From Lactarius indigo (Eukaryota > Basidiomycota > Agaricomycetes > Russulales > Russulaceae), in NCBI GenBank assembly GCA_025766275.1, contig JAFKAC010000003.1, forward strand, positions 2,542,001 to 2,606,000: a DNA stretch of 64,000 nt, read 5' to 3'. A program made the translations under genes and the position numbers. The notes beneath the pieces were generated by a model. The model did not search any database. It saw nothing but the letters and a program-made list of their open reading frames with translations, and was not told the origin of the DNA. This document shows positions 34,544 through 46,214 of this stretch, one piece after another; positions within the stretch are counted from its first letter, which is position 1; every line of letters starts with the position of its first letter.

Positions 34544-37299
34544 CTAGTCTGTGCAAACCTGTGCCTCGACAAGCATGTTTGCGATTGGGTGCTGCGTCAA
34601 GTTCCGCATTCGGGGCGGAGGGAGATAAGGGACTTTTGTTCGCGGTCGCTGCGGCTTTCCCCGACGTCGAGACCGCCGAGATCGTGTCGCAAACTCTTGC
34701 TCATTCGGATCTTCCGCTGCATCGAGCCCGCTGTCGGTTTCTGAGGGGCCTGCCGCCCCGTCCAGGTCGTCTGAGGGATGTATCGAACCACCCGAGTCGT
34801 CAACGCCGAACCTTTCGTTCTCGTCTTGGACGGCGCACCTGGTGGCCGTCGGGACGTCCAATTCATCGCCGTCGTCCAGTCCTTGGTCTGGCGTCTTTCC
34901 ACGTTGAGCTAAGCTGCTGCCCCGAGACGCTGCTGCTGAGTCTTCTCTAGCCGCAGCGGCCCAGTTCGGTGCGTCAGCTGAATGGCCCGCTATCTCTCTC
35001 TTAGCCTGGCTCGGTAGGCACCCCTTGGGGGCGTGCATCGAAGCGGCCAGGCTGCGTGGAGAATTGGAACCAGCTATCACTTGAGCCGATGAAGGTACCG
35101 GAATCTTTGCGAGTTCTTTGGGTGTTTGAGTGGTTCTTGTATCCGCCTCCGCCGGTGCAAGTGCGCAAAATTCAAGTCCACTGGCCAGAGATGTACTCGA
35201 TTCCGCAGCTGCAGAGTCGGCAAGTTCCTGCGACCTTGGCGTTGGGGGGCTATGGGTGGACTCTTGAATCCGGCTAACCGCAGAAACAGGCCCAGGGGAG
35301 TTTGATCTGGCTTTCGACTCAATCGGGAGTGGGCTTGCTTGTATTCTTGAGTGCATTAAGTCCAGAGCCCCAAAATCCTCTTGGGTCTGCGTCCGTGAAA
35401 GGTCATCGTTGCGTGGTGCATAGATCGAGCCCTTCAACCCGACTAAGATCCGCTGCGGTGGTCCAGAAGAAGCCACTTCTTCACTCATCGCTGAAGTGCG
35501 TGGGGTGAAGTCAGGCAGATCTGCCCTGAGCAGCGCGACTTGGTCGAGAGCTAAGGCGTGGTGTCCATCACGTCACGTGAGTACGTATCGGTGGCTTTGA
35601 AGAGAGCACTCACAAATACACGTATCAGTGGTGATGTGTAGAGAGGTCACTGAGTTACTGTCGGGGACTGGAAAAGCTGACGATCACAGTCAGTGCACGT
35701 ATCAACCAGATTTGGCTCGAATACGTACCACGAGCTGCCTCGAGATCTACCATGCTCCTGAGATCACCAGCGGACGCACATTTGATCATACGTCTCGTAT
35801 TGTATGCAATCTTGGCTTCGTTCTTGCACTTGACTCCCACTAGGATATCGTCCGGTGCATACGTCGTTGAGCTTTGTAGCGCGGCCACCCTCAGTGTGGA
35901 TGCTGATAAAGGCGACGATGTCGACCCATGCCCTGCTTTTGACGGAATACGTCCATGTTCGAAAAGAGGTTCTAGCGAAGAGTAGGGTGAAGCTGTGGTA
36001 CAGATCTCGGTGGCAGGTGCTCTTGGTTCCCAGTCTACACCTTTGTAGTCAAAAGTCTCGCCGTCGTCGCCCTCAGGATCATGAGAAAGAAACGCCTCGG
36101 GCACGTCGTTAACATCGCAGGCGCCTTCGACAGCCGGTGGTGGGGTAGGGTTATCGATATCTTGGGGTTCACTTTGGCGCTCCGGCTCCTGCGAAGGCGG
36201 AACTTTCGCGTGGTCAACACTTGTCTTTACGGCCTCTATGCCCAAGGGACTGTAGTGCGGCGGCACGAGCCCCGAATATATGATCGCGGTAACAGAGGCA
36301 ATGGGTGCCGAACTGGATCCCTTGGAATCCGTAGATTGTGCTGTAGGCTCCTGCGTCCAATCATCACATGACGTACATCCCGAGACAGATAATGTCGCCG
36401 GAGTCGAGTCGTGGATAGTTGCCTGTTCAGAGTCCCCAGCTAAAACTCCATAAGAAAGGACTGCGGGAAACTGGGAAGGTTGTTCGAAAAGTGCGCTAGA
36501 CCGAAGTCCAGTCCCCACTTCGAGACGTGATGGGACTGTGACCGCGTCAGAAAGTCCATCGTGCTCCAAAAATCCGGTGGTTATGGTGTCAATTACAGGC
36601 CGAGGTGATGGGATCTCGTAAATCGTGTGATAGGATGGAATTTCCTCGGACAGAATATGCGTGAGGTGTGTAGGCTGGTACGGTTGTGACCGCAAACAAT
36701 GGCAAAGTGAGCTCCGTTGTTCGAGGGCAGCTGTTTACAAAACGTGCTCACCACCGGCTGTTCCAATTCTTCTTGTGATCTCGTTCCGTTGGTGTCGTCC
36801 ACCAACAATCTATACACCTGTACCTTCGTCAATAAGGGGACAAGAAGTACAGCGAGAACCGTACCAGACAGTTGACCATTGCCAATATAACGACGGGTAG
36901 TATCGTAGCACGAGTGGTGAAATCAGATGCCTCGCGAGCTCGTAAGGGCGATGTAGTAATGTTAGGTGCAATATTCACGAAGTCTTGGCTGAGGCATACT
37001 GATGCGACGTCGAGAGTGGGTTGGGGGTCAGGTATAGGAAGGTACAGTGTTTCTACTGCAGGCGGTAAGGGTGTAGAGGGCAGGGCCGGTATAGTTGAGA
37101 TGTGTGACGGGGGTGCAGAAAGACTAACGGTCTTCATAAAATGGATTAAAATAGCGGGTGCGGGCGCAAGAACTGCTACAGTGAAGACGAGTAAGAGGAA
37201 CATAGGAATGGGTAGCATCTTCGTATGTTGCAGGGGTGGCGGTGAAGGGACAAATAGGAGCCTGAGGATATGTTTCCATCGCCTCGCCACGGTCGCCAC
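34544..37299 (-). CDS. Uncharacterised protein with N-terminal membrane segment and long Ser/Pro-rich body
   Basis: Not recognised. Five exons; introns at 36824-36864, 36675-36751, 35677-35728 and 35551-35613; 840 residues in exact frame. N-terminus: basic MATVARRWKHILRLLF, then the hydrophobic helix PMFLLLVFTVAVLAPAPAIL. A second hydrophobic stretch is at ATILPVVILAMVNCLVQVYR, so both could be membrane anchors. The rest is low-complexity, rich in Ser, Pro, Glu and Asp. The short motif DDILVGVKCKNE is followed by NTRRMIKCASAGDL, and a similar RILVGLKGSIY occurs further on. The end is basic (RSRRRGKPQRPRTK). The intron at 35551-35613 has a consensus GTGAGT donor and removes a TGA; without it there would be two genes. 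A shorter product ending at 35573 is possible. Confidence 0.55.
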
Positions 37300-37771
37300 G
37301 ATTAAATACTAGGCGGACTAGTCGGGATTATCCAAATGATAGATGTTGTGGAAGTGCTTTGCTTAGACGTCGCATTGATACGAGAACACAAAAGCGCGGC
37401 AGGTCCAGTACCTCTTGTTTGGGTGAGGCGCTGTCAGAACCGGCGGGGTTCCAAAACAAGGACAATCCACAAGGATCGGAGTGATAATCCACATCCACAA
37501 AGTCTGGAATTGGTAGTCCGAGGTTGATTGATCAATATTGATCAAAGCCCAACCTACAGCCACGAGGCGATCGTGGACACGTAGACTATACCTCTTGCAC
37601 ACGCCGGACAAGTGATGCTTAACACGAGGCAAGCTTTTCCTAGTCAAGGGACCTATTTAGAGGCCCCGCAATAGAAAAAAGATCACCTTTCAACTCGAAA
37701 CTGGGTGAATGCTACGTCGGAAGAACAAACAAAAGACTCAGATTAACAAATACATGTCACGTGGCATAAAC
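37300..37771. other. Intergenic region, no gene seen
   Basis: 472 bp between two minus-strand genes: the 5' flank of the 840-residue gene and the 3' flank of the MARVEL gene. Contains an inverted TTGATCAATATTGATCAA palindrome at about 37525-37544. No coding frame with family features. Confidence 0.4.
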
Positions 37772-38538
37772 TCATTTGGGTACGACTGGTCCGCGATACC
37801 CTTGGCCTCGTTGTCCGGCTCGTACAGCAACGACGATAACAAATACGAAGCCAACCGTCAAAAAGACCCTGCGCACAATTTACGATACAATTAATCGTTG
37901 TATGTAGGGAAAAAAACACTCACCATTCAATCCATGCAAAAGCCTCGAGTGCGTTCAGCTGGCCGCAATAGACAAGATGAAGGCTTGGTGCGAGGGATGT
38001 GAGTAAAGGCGGGACATCGGCACTTGATACGTACTCGCAGTCCAGCCCCCCTCCAAGGGACTGTGTGATGGCTGCTGCCCCTGAGAGCCAGAACACCCAC
38101 GATACGAATAAGCTGACGTGGAGCGTATCATTAACAATATTAGGGGTATAACGAAGGGCACGAACAAGACGAGGTGAGCAGCAACGCTTGCAAGGATCTC
38201 CAAACTCCCTAACAACAACAGCGTGGGGAAGATAGGGGAAAGGACAGTTGTCCAGACAGAGCAGAAAAGGAGGAATCGAACGCGATCGCGTTCAGTGGTC
38301 GATAGGAAGTCGTGGCGGGAGTTATAGCGTGAGGTCAACCATGCAGATATCGACAACTACAAATGGGATTATCATACCGCCTACGCTCTCGTGTGAGTAC
38401 ATACCTCTATGATGGCAATAACAACTATTACAACAAAGAAGACTGGGAAGCAGCGACGATTGATTGAGCACGAGGTGTTATGAATAGGTGATTGAACCTA
38501 CTAAAATAACCAGGTTTAAGATAAGAACTGTAGGACAT
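37772..38538 (-). CDS. MARVEL-like four-helix membrane protein
   Basis: Five exons; introns at 38443-38510, 38357-38404, 38113-38165 and 37869-37923; 180 residues in exact frame. Four hydrophobic helices can be seen: VFFVVIVVIAIIELSISAWL, the FLLFCSVWTTVLSPIFPTLL region, ILASVAAHLVFLFVSWVFWL, and WIEWVFLTVGFVFVIVVAVR. Between helices one and two is TSRYNSRHDFLSTTERDRVR, and the loop LGGGLDCEYV...YCGQLNALEAF before the last helix is typical of the fungal MARVEL (MAL-related) proteins. These sit in membranes at sites of vesicle traffic; a more exact role cannot be read from sequence. The short first exon (MSYSSYLKP) is inferred from frame and splice sites. Confidence 0.75.
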
Positions 38539-38668
38539 GGTTGAAGCTTGGAGGGGTGTGTCACAGGCGAGGAGAAGACGAGGCAAGGGGTTGAGTCAGG
38601 CTCAAGCGTTCCGTCCCGTGCTTTGGTCCGATTGACGTCATTCCATAATCTACAATCTGACAAGTGAT

Positions 38669-39410
38669 CTAGGAGATCTGGGATACCGACAACGGAACAC
38701 AGATCTGGTCTCCCGGCATCAGTCGCTCACAGCGCAGGCCCGCATTAACTCTCTTCAACCCTTCCAACCCACACCCGTGTGTCTCAGCAATTCTCCAGCA
38801 GGTGTCTCCCGCCACAACAGTTACGCGTGAGCTTGCCCTCTGGACACATTGGGTATTTAACGGGTATCAACCCAGGTGAGACGACGACCCGCCAGACCAG
38901 CAGCAGAACGACGATGATAATCAGAAAGAAAGGGAAAATCATTCGATATGGGCTGCCAGTCGAATATCGCGGGTGAGTTGTACTATCCTACGGCGAACGA
39001 GGGATATTAGCCACCCATGAGTATCGAGGTGTCAAAAGAACCCACAGCACTTCCCGGTATCGGCGCATAGCCACCGACACGTGCACTGCCATTCTCCACG
39101 TCGCCCTTCCTCGTCATTGCGAGTAGGTTGTACGAGTATCTGAGACTTCGACAACAAAGTCAAGTATTGTCAAAAGGCTTAATAGCGCACGCGTACCCCG
39201 TGTCATCTCTCCAAAATGAGTGCCTTCCTGCCCCTCCCATAGAGAACCGTCCTTGTCGCGGAAAAGATATCTACCCGAATCAGCGTCGTAGCCAACCCGC
39301 TTCATGCCCTCAGGTAACCGATACTCATCCTGTTCAAACAGTCACATAAAGTGGCAGCAAGTGAAAGGATACGTATTTCATACCTCGTCATATTGAGACC
39401 AGCGACCCAT
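38669..39410 (-). CDS. LysM-domain protein with one membrane helix
   Basis: Starts MGRWSQYDE|DEYRLPEGMKRVGYDAD (intron 39330-39383), continuing GRYLFRDKDGSLWEG and GEMTR. After a disordered stretch (KGDVENGSARVGGYAPIPG) comes the transmembrane helix MIFPFFLIIIVVLLLVWRVV. A C-terminal LysM follows: VTVVAGDTCWRIAETHGCGL, then NAGLRCERLMPGDQICVPL. LysM binds chitin or peptidoglycan-like sugars; one membrane helix with no N-terminal signal suggests a type II anchor. Introns 38832-38871 and 38988-39045 are clear. The one after GEMTR (donor at 39196) is not: no acceptor I tried keeps frame, so that junction is unresolved. Confidence 0.68.
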
Positions 39411-39821
39411 GGAAATAGGTGAAATGTGGTGTTCTGAGAAAGAGAAAAAAAAAGACGATGTAGTATCAGGCGAACCAGCCACCACCTGCATAGCTTTGTT
39501 TCCGCCGGGCCGTTGTTATGCACTACGCCCCGCAGAACTAGTACTGCATCGCGCCAATGTCAGCCCATCACCATCACATCACCATCATTTCGATCACTTC
39601 AATTTCCACTACCAACTAAATCACAACTCGTGACTATACATCTGCCTATACATACAAGAATGTCCATGCGACTTCTAAAGAAACTTTTTTTTTTTTCATG
39701 ACGGGTATATTAATACCTAGTGAGATTGCGGAAAGATTCGTCAACAAGTCCAAGATCAAAATAACAGGATCATTTGTTTCTACAGGTGTCGATTATTCTC
39801 CAGAATGCGTTCGAAGGGACG
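39411..39821. other. Intergenic region, no gene seen
   Basis: 411 bp between the LysM start and the RdRP stop, both minus strand. It holds a run of twelve T on the plus strand (39685-39696) and an ATCACCATCACATCACCATCAT-like simple repeat near 39570-39590. No coding signal. Confidence 0.4.
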
Positions 39822-42800
39822 TTACGCCATTGAGGCTCGAAGCACGGACAAAGTGCGCACCGCGGATTTGGGGATCGACATAAGTTCGGCGAACTCGCGG
39901 TCGATCGTGGCACCTCCTAGTTCCCGAGCCTTGATATTGCAGAGTTCCTCGAATGCCATGGCGAAAGCAAAGTTGGCATTGTCAGGTGGGCAGAGAGAAT
40001 ACGCGTATGACGCCCGAATCTCTGGGACGTCACCGAGCTAGCGCAAGGTGCGGCACGTCCGGCCCCAATGCAAACTCCCGCCGAAGAATGTCGACTCTGT
40101 TGTTTTGCGAAGGTTTAGAGCCCTTCTTTGGTGCAGACTTCTCGTCTTTTCGGCGCGCTGAAAACATTTTTCCACTCCGACTTCGTAGTCAAGACGTGTT
40201 CCTCGACCGCCACGAGCTCCCTCCGTGCTTCCGCAATAAAATCATCGACTCTGACTCGTGGCAGCGACTTCATCTCCGATAGTTTTTCCAAGATCCGTTG
40301 GTGAGGCCGCAGGAGGTGTTGGTCCTTAGCCCTGAACAGCCGTTCCGCCGCAAGCGCGCCATCTGGCGTCTCGTACTTGGTCAAGAAGCTGTCTTTGATA
40401 CGCTTACCAAAGTCTTGCAACTCGTCGAGGATGAACTGGCCTAAGTGCTCCGCCCCGTTTTGGGACGAAGTTCTGGGATTCACCCACTTCCTCGTCGACG
40501 CGCAAGCAATCCGGCAAGGACCACGCGTACTTTTTGGAATCCTGTTCGAAGACCTTCTCTAAGACGCGAAGTCCCGTCTTCCTCGAGTCGAGGCAGGTAG
40601 TGAACCTACAGGACGCATATCAGACTTCGATCAAGCGAGTGGGACAGGAGTCCTACATATACTGCCAGTCGGACTGTTTCTGGGTCTGAGTACCCCATCG
40701 TGTAAGTTGCAATGTCGTGGTACTTCGAGTACATCCCAACTTTGCTATTACCGAGACCCTTTAGCATCGCCTCCAAGAAAAATTTGTGGTCCCCGTGGGA
40801 AGTCGGCTGTGACAGGCGGTCTACGAAGGACTTGACTCGTTCCACTGTCCCCTCAAAGTTCCTCTTCTCGAAGTCATCGGGCTTGTCGATAAATTCTGGG
40901 TTCGTATATTGTTCAACTATGGATGGAGCCCAATTGACCATAACCGTGTCTTCCTCTTGTGTGAACTACAGTTGGCACAGAATAACGTCCGGACGCACCT
41001 CCAGTCGTAGTCTGAAATACCGTATGGTTAATTTGTAATCGACGCGGTTAGAAGGACAGGACGAACCACCACCGGCGAGAAAGCTTGCGAGTGAGCGAGA
41101 TCCTTTGGTCGAAAACACCACCACATTGGTATAATCTGCCAATAGCTCGTGCTCGATTGCCTCGACCTAGGAGTATACTCAGCAGCAACTCCAGGACACA
41201 ATGACGCCGACTACCTTTTGGATGTCTGACGCCATCATTGTGGGATTTCGACTAACCTGAGAAAAGGTTGAATCGATGGTGGCATCATCAGGTCACAAAG
41301 CCAACGACATACCAGTACTGGCCCACGGACGCAGCAAACATTCGTCTCCGTTAATGGGTCCTTCAACTCCTGCGATGATTTGAATTGTATTTGTCCTTCC
41401 TCTAGAACTCCTAGAGGGTCTGTGAAACTCACTCAACGTCGAGGCCACTGGATGTACAAATGCTAAACATACCTGGTATAACGAACGCCTCGGCAGATTG
41501 AGGGACCTCGATATGATATTTTTTCAGGAACAGCTCCATGGCCTGCTTGAGCACCTCCCGCATCTTCTGGTAGAGATACCAGGAACTTTTAGGGTTGAAC
41601 CCTGCCTGAATCAGCTCAAGCACAGTTTGGTGCAAGGTCTTGAACTCGGCTTCCGCATCTGGATCGTCGTCGTCGCCGTCATCGTTGTCGGCGTCTTGGC
41701 GGTCCATGTCAAATCGCTTGGCCAGACCTATTGCCCGCGCAAGACCGCGTGCAACCTTCTGCAAGCGAGATCTAGAGACACCCCCCAAGCTGTTCACGTT
41801 CGTCCAGAGCAGTGGCATGGCCCCAGCGCCATCCCATCGGGTAACGGAAGCAAAGATTTCGGCCAGCCCTTCACGCAAAAGTTCTTCGAAAACTCGAGTG
41901 TTGACGCCATTCTCTGCTAGATTGACTATCAATTGCTTTGTTGAGTCGAGAAGGGAAAGTAATGTTGTTCGACTGTGCCACCAAGTCGAAAATAACGTGC
42001 GCGCTGTCCTTCTCCAGGGAGTTGAGCTTAACCTTCTTTTGTGAGTCTCGAATCCAGATCCGTGGAGGTTCAGTAGACGACCTATGTTTGGGGTGCAAAA
42101 TCCAGAGCCCTTTCGAGCCGGCCACGCGCCCTTGCACAGCGGTAGGGCGACTCGCGAGAACGAGGTGCCGTGCAATCAATGTCAACGCCGCCCCATTTAT
42201 GAACCCACACCCGTCAGTGAGGATCTTCTCCGATGGCGTCTTCTCCTGGTCGTGCATTGCCTCTGGGAGGAACCGGGTCAGTAAATGCGGCGCATTTACG
42301 CAGACTAAGCCATATACTGACCAATGTCCGGGATAAATTGGATGTTCTCGGGCTCAAACCGAAGAACCGGAACGGATGTCGAGAGGCCCAGGTCAAACCG
42401 TGCCAACCATTTGCCCATTGGCTATAGGAAGGAAGGTCAAGAAAGTGGGTTAGGAGTAAAGCATCGCCCTAACCTGGCTTCAGTGTTCAACGACAGCGGA
42501 TTATGCCACTCTAGGAAATCCCAGAGTGAAATCCGCGTGTCGTCTCCCTGGTGGCGATCGAGATTGCGATCCACATCTTCATTCAGCTCCATCATGTACA
42601 CGCTGCTATCTTTAGCAGCAAATGGGGCGAAGACCCGGCCACAGAAAAGGAAGCGACTGCCGAGATGCTCAGGAATACCACTGTCTTTCGCAAACTGGAG
42701 GTCTTTGGAGAGCTTGACTTGTAGTATACGCCGAGAACCCAGGAACCGGGCGAAGCGGTTGGAGCGTTGCATGCCTGGTTGATCGAGGCGATAGCGAAAT

Positions 42801-43358
42801 ATACCATTGGGCTTGGACAACCGCACGACTTGCTGGATCCGACCTCCATACCAATCTCGTACGCCTTTCCACTCGCCTTTCAAACCCAAACCCCGTGACT
42901 GGCGCTCGAGAATAGCATCCTGTTCCCTGTCGTACTCGTTCCTGGGAGGCGCCATCAGTTCGCATGGCCTTCGCACCCTTGGCCCCAAATACTGACCAAA
43001 GTTCTTGCGTGGTGCTACCGAAATCTCCGTGGTATCCCGTGTTTCCTTCACCCATAGCCTCCGCCATGATCGAGCGGACCCTTGGGGCCGCGACGGCATT
43101 GGACCCTTGGAGACATTTGAGAACTTCGTCAGTGACGTCCTCCCATTTCCACCTCTCTGCGAGTACCCCACGCGCAAGTTCATACTGGACGCCCCAGGAT
43201 ATCTTCCGATGCTCCATGAGACGCTGGACATTCTGAGAATGACAGATAATCCTGAGAGGTGACCGAAGCTTTCCTCGAACGGGAGGGGGGAGAGAAGGGG
43301 GAGGAGTGACAACCGGTGGAGGCGCGATAGCTGGTGGCGGAGAATATCGGGGAAACAT
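39822..43358 (-). CDS. RNA-dependent RNA polymerase of the eukaryotic QDE-1/RDR family, probably damaged
   Basis: Clear RdRP blocks in order: GVRDWYGGRIQQVVRLSKPN, RFARFLGSRRILQVKLSKD, RFLFCGRVFAPFAAKDSSVY, FLEWHNPLSLN, LGLSTSVPVLRFEPENIQF, DGCGFINGAALTLIARHLVL, AVQGRVAGSKGLWIL, GAGAMPLLWTNVNSLGGVSR, DPLGVLEEGQIQFKSSQELK, VVVFSTKGSRSLASFLAGG, TVMVNWAPSIVEQY, KFFLEAMLKGLGNSKVGMYS, and the C-terminal FAMAFEELCNIKARELGG. In fungi such enzymes make dsRNA for quelling or small-RNA silencing. Many introns are clean. Three places do not join in frame: FPSRLNK/QLIVNLAENG (about 41940), the catalytic DxDGD loop (about 40990-41070), and LALAR/DVPEIRA (about 40040). The start at 43358 is the first Met of the Pro-rich N-terminus; an upstream exon at 43439-43663 is possible. 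Confidence 0.72.
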
Positions 43359-44433
43359 CGACGGCGTAGTTCGGTGGGGTGTAGGAGACAGAGGGTCCTC
43401 GGTTAAACGCGAGGTATCTATTGTACTAGGGACTAATGCTATAAAATCTGATGAGAACGCTCTTTATGAGTGCAAAAACGTGCAACGTGCCGCCCGTGTC
43501 CATGTGCAGAGGATGATTCAGACTGGGGTGTTTGACCGGACGTGCCAGACCTCCGGGGCACAGGATGATTAGCCTGTTCCCTCCCACCGTCACGAGAATG
43601 TGATGCAACGCGCGATTCGGAGACAGTTAATGACGAAAATATGTCTGGCAAGTTGAGTGGCACGGGCGGACGCTAGACCAAACGGGGTCGTACATGGACA
43701 CACTAATATAAAAGTATGGCATTGCTGACCTGGGAACCTGAGGCGCGATTGCGACTCGCGTCTTGGCGGGGTTGCTGCGGGGTCATAGCAACTGGTGGGG
43801 GCAATCAGGTCGTCTACGGGGAGTTAAGGTGGATAACATCTCACCATCAGAAACCGTTTCTGGTCGGACGCCGCTCAATAATTAATTCGTGCGTACGCGG
43901 TAAAGGTACACCGGGCTTACCGTCCTGGGTAGTATTATACCCAGAGCTACCGGGAGAATCATCTCCCTGTGGAAGGTCCCTCAGACCTCATTAGTTAGGG
44001 AGGCGCTCTGAACGTGTAATTTACCTCAGAATCTGAAGACTCAAGGGAGATGACCGAGCCATTGCTATGGAAAGTGGCGCCTAAAGGCCTCTCGTGGACA
44101 AAACTTGAACGTACATCTACAGGACACGGTCAAGGTCAGTAGGTCACAGTACCCCATGTGGCAGTTTTCCTAAACACCCACTCGAACCCAGTGAGGAGGA
44201 AACCATGTTTAAACAGAAGAAAACGCGAAGACAGTAGTAGTAAAAGGGAGGAGGACGTTCAAGTTGCCAGTGGCAGTGGTTGAGATTGGTCGGCGATCAC
44301 GCGATCACGCTCGATCACGGACGAATCAAGCGCCAATCTCATCGATCGAGATTAGTATCTTAGTGCACCATTGGCACCCGATCTTGCTCAGATCGTTTCA
44401 TCTGCTTTACTTTCGAGATCTCCTCGGTGCCAA
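43359..44433. other. Long intergenic region, divergent flanks of RdRP and the HDAC-like gene
   Basis: About 1.1 kb. A minus-strand frame at 43439-43663 (MPLNLPDIFSSLTVSESRVA and on) may be an upstream RdRP exon; no junction was proven. The rest has no coding signal. A short repeat is annotated separately at 44293-44320. Confidence 0.4.
44293..44320. repeat. Three tandem CGATCACG-like units upstream of the HDAC-like gene
   Basis: GCGATCAC occurs twice head to tail (44293-44308), followed by CTCGATCACG. It lies about 110-140 bp before the start codon at 44434, where a transcription-factor site cluster could be. The factor is unknown. Confidence 0.4.
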
Positions 44434-46008
44434 ATGAAGGTGTTCTGGGATCCAATTTGCCTCCTCCACGACCCTCCTTACGAAATACTCTCTGGTGACA
44501 AAGTTCCTTATTTTGAGAGCCCTGCTCGTTTGCAAGTCATCAAGAAAGAACTAGAGGAGCGCCCTTCTTTGTTTCAGCTCGAGCTGACGGACTCGTCGTC
44601 CGGGAGCACAGATATCATCGTTCATGTCGAGACGGTCCATGGCCGCGGATATTTAAACTATTTGAAAAACGCGTACGACGAATGGGTCCGGGACGGTGGC
44701 AGCGCGGTGCTACTGTCTCACAATAGGTTCTCTGGTCTTCGACTTACATATCCTTGCCAGGACGCGGTGCTACCGGAAACGTTCCCACATCAAAAGCTGG
44801 CACCTGGGCTCAGTCAAAGCCACGTCGATTCTCTGTCTCCCATTGCTAAAGCAGGTCTGCCCATTCGGCGTGTGAGAGTCACCGTGCCTCGTGGCTTAGA
44901 GCCTTCATTCCAGGACACTACTGCTTCGACCTTAGTTGTCCCATCACGAAGGGTCAGTACTGATGTCACCACACCCTGTATTTGTTATTCTGGTTTGAAG
45001 CAGTACCATTTGGACCCTCCAGTGACCTATTCGTCCGTGATTGCCTCGGTTAATGTCGCCTTGTCCGCTGCTCGAGACCTTGCGATAACTTCGGGTCCCT
45101 ATGGACCAAAGGTCGGCGTGTTCGCTCTGTGGTCAGCCCGCGTTTCGCCTTTTTTCGCCATTGCTTTCTCCGAATCGAGTTGACCATACAGCCGCCCCCC
45201 GGGTCACCACGCGGGAACCTCCCTCTCTGGCGGATACTGTTTCATTAATAATGTGGCCGTCACGGCACGATTTCTCCAAAGTTTCAACCAAAGACCTACA
45301 GACAAACCTTCAGTCGCCATTCTTGACGTCGACTATCACCACGGAAATGGAAGCAAGTGTCATCAACCTTTCGCATGCTTCGGGCCGTCGTGCTAATTTT
45401 TGGGCAAGCACAAGAAATATTCTACTCAGATCCCAGCGTCCTCTATGTATCTCTCCATGCGGAAAACGATTACCCATGTACATTTTCATGCTTACATGTG
45501 AGGTTGATCACGACGAGTCTCCGCCAGATTACACAGGGTCGACGACAGAGAAAGGCATCGATGATGGCGTTGGTGCCAATATCAACTACCCCTTACCACG
45601 GGGCACCCAGGACAGCGATTATTGCGCTGCCCTCTCTAACGCTGTCGGAGACATCAAGAAATTTGACCCCGGATATTTGCTCTTGAGGTTTTCCGCCCCT
45701 TTCTATCGAGGGCTCAACGCTAATCGAATACTTTTTCAGCTTGGGCGTCGATACCTTCGTTGATGATCCCCTCGGCGACTTCAAGTTATCTCCCTCCTGT
45801 TATACTCATATTGGCCGAATTATCGCAGACCTTGGGAAACCGACGCTCTTTGTAATGGAAGGGTGAGTTCACACCTCATCGCGCACCCCCCCTTTTTTTG
45901 CCACGACCCCTCACATATCTCAGGGGCTATCATATGGAGACGATTGGAAAGAACGTCCGTGCGGTCCTTCAAGGGTTCGAAGAACAGGGTAGAACAGACG
46001 TTGACTAG
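44434..46008 (+). CDS. Acetylpolyamine amidohydrolase / class II histone-deacetylase family enzyme
   Basis: Eight exons (44434-44854, 44914-44952, 45023-45128, 45192-45358, 45409-45477, 45528-45687, 45740-45862, 45924-46008); 389 residues in exact frame. Starts MKVFWDPICLLHDPPYEILS. Catalytic motifs are complete: RPPGHHAGTSLSGGYCFINN (the two His), AILDVDYHHGNG (zinc Asp and His), YYTGSTTEKG, SLGVDTFVDDPLGDF (zinc Asp), and MEGGYHMETIGKNV (the Tyr). Length and the N-terminus fit the bacterial-type acetylpolyamine amidohydrolase/HDAC10-like branch, not Rpd3 or Hda1. Substrate could be acetylated polyamines or small acetyl-amides; histone activity cannot be excluded. Some donors are weak (GTCTGC, GTCATC). 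Confidence 0.88.
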
Positions 46009-46214
46009 CCTAACCACCATGCATTCCCCACTGTTCTCGCAATAGCAAGTCTACATCGGCACCTAAACCCCAGATGGACCCCCTAAAGTGGTTTGAAAGT
46101 GTCAGGTTAGGAAGTAATGGTAAAGACTTGAGTGTCGAACGGGGAGTGAAGAATACATAGTAGTACAGTAATAGTCTCAAATACTGGCACGATCATCCCG
46201 TCTGGCGCGGGCAT

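Noticed and set aside
34544..35488. Separate gene starting MSEEVASSGPP
   Set aside because: A consensus GTGAGT...TTAG intron (35551-35613) joins it in exact frame to the upstream exons, giving one 840-residue gene; two genes remain possible but less likely.
37525..37544. TTGATCAATATTGATCAA palindrome as a terminator or attachment site
   Set aside because: Single AT-rich palindrome with no associated mobile element; bacterial-type terminators do not apply here.
39570..39590. ATCACCATC simple repeat as a CRISPR or minisatellite array
   Set aside because: Only a few short imperfect units with no spacers.
42669..43358. Full reading of the first RdRP frame as one uninterrupted 229-residue protein
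   Set aside because: After QELW the conserved RdRP sequence continues in another frame through a normal intron (GTCAGT...CCCAG), so the rest is intron and shadow.
43439..43663. Upstream RdRP exon
   Set aside because: Protein-like composition, but no donor/acceptor pair joining it to 43358 in frame was found, so it is mentioned only as a possibility.
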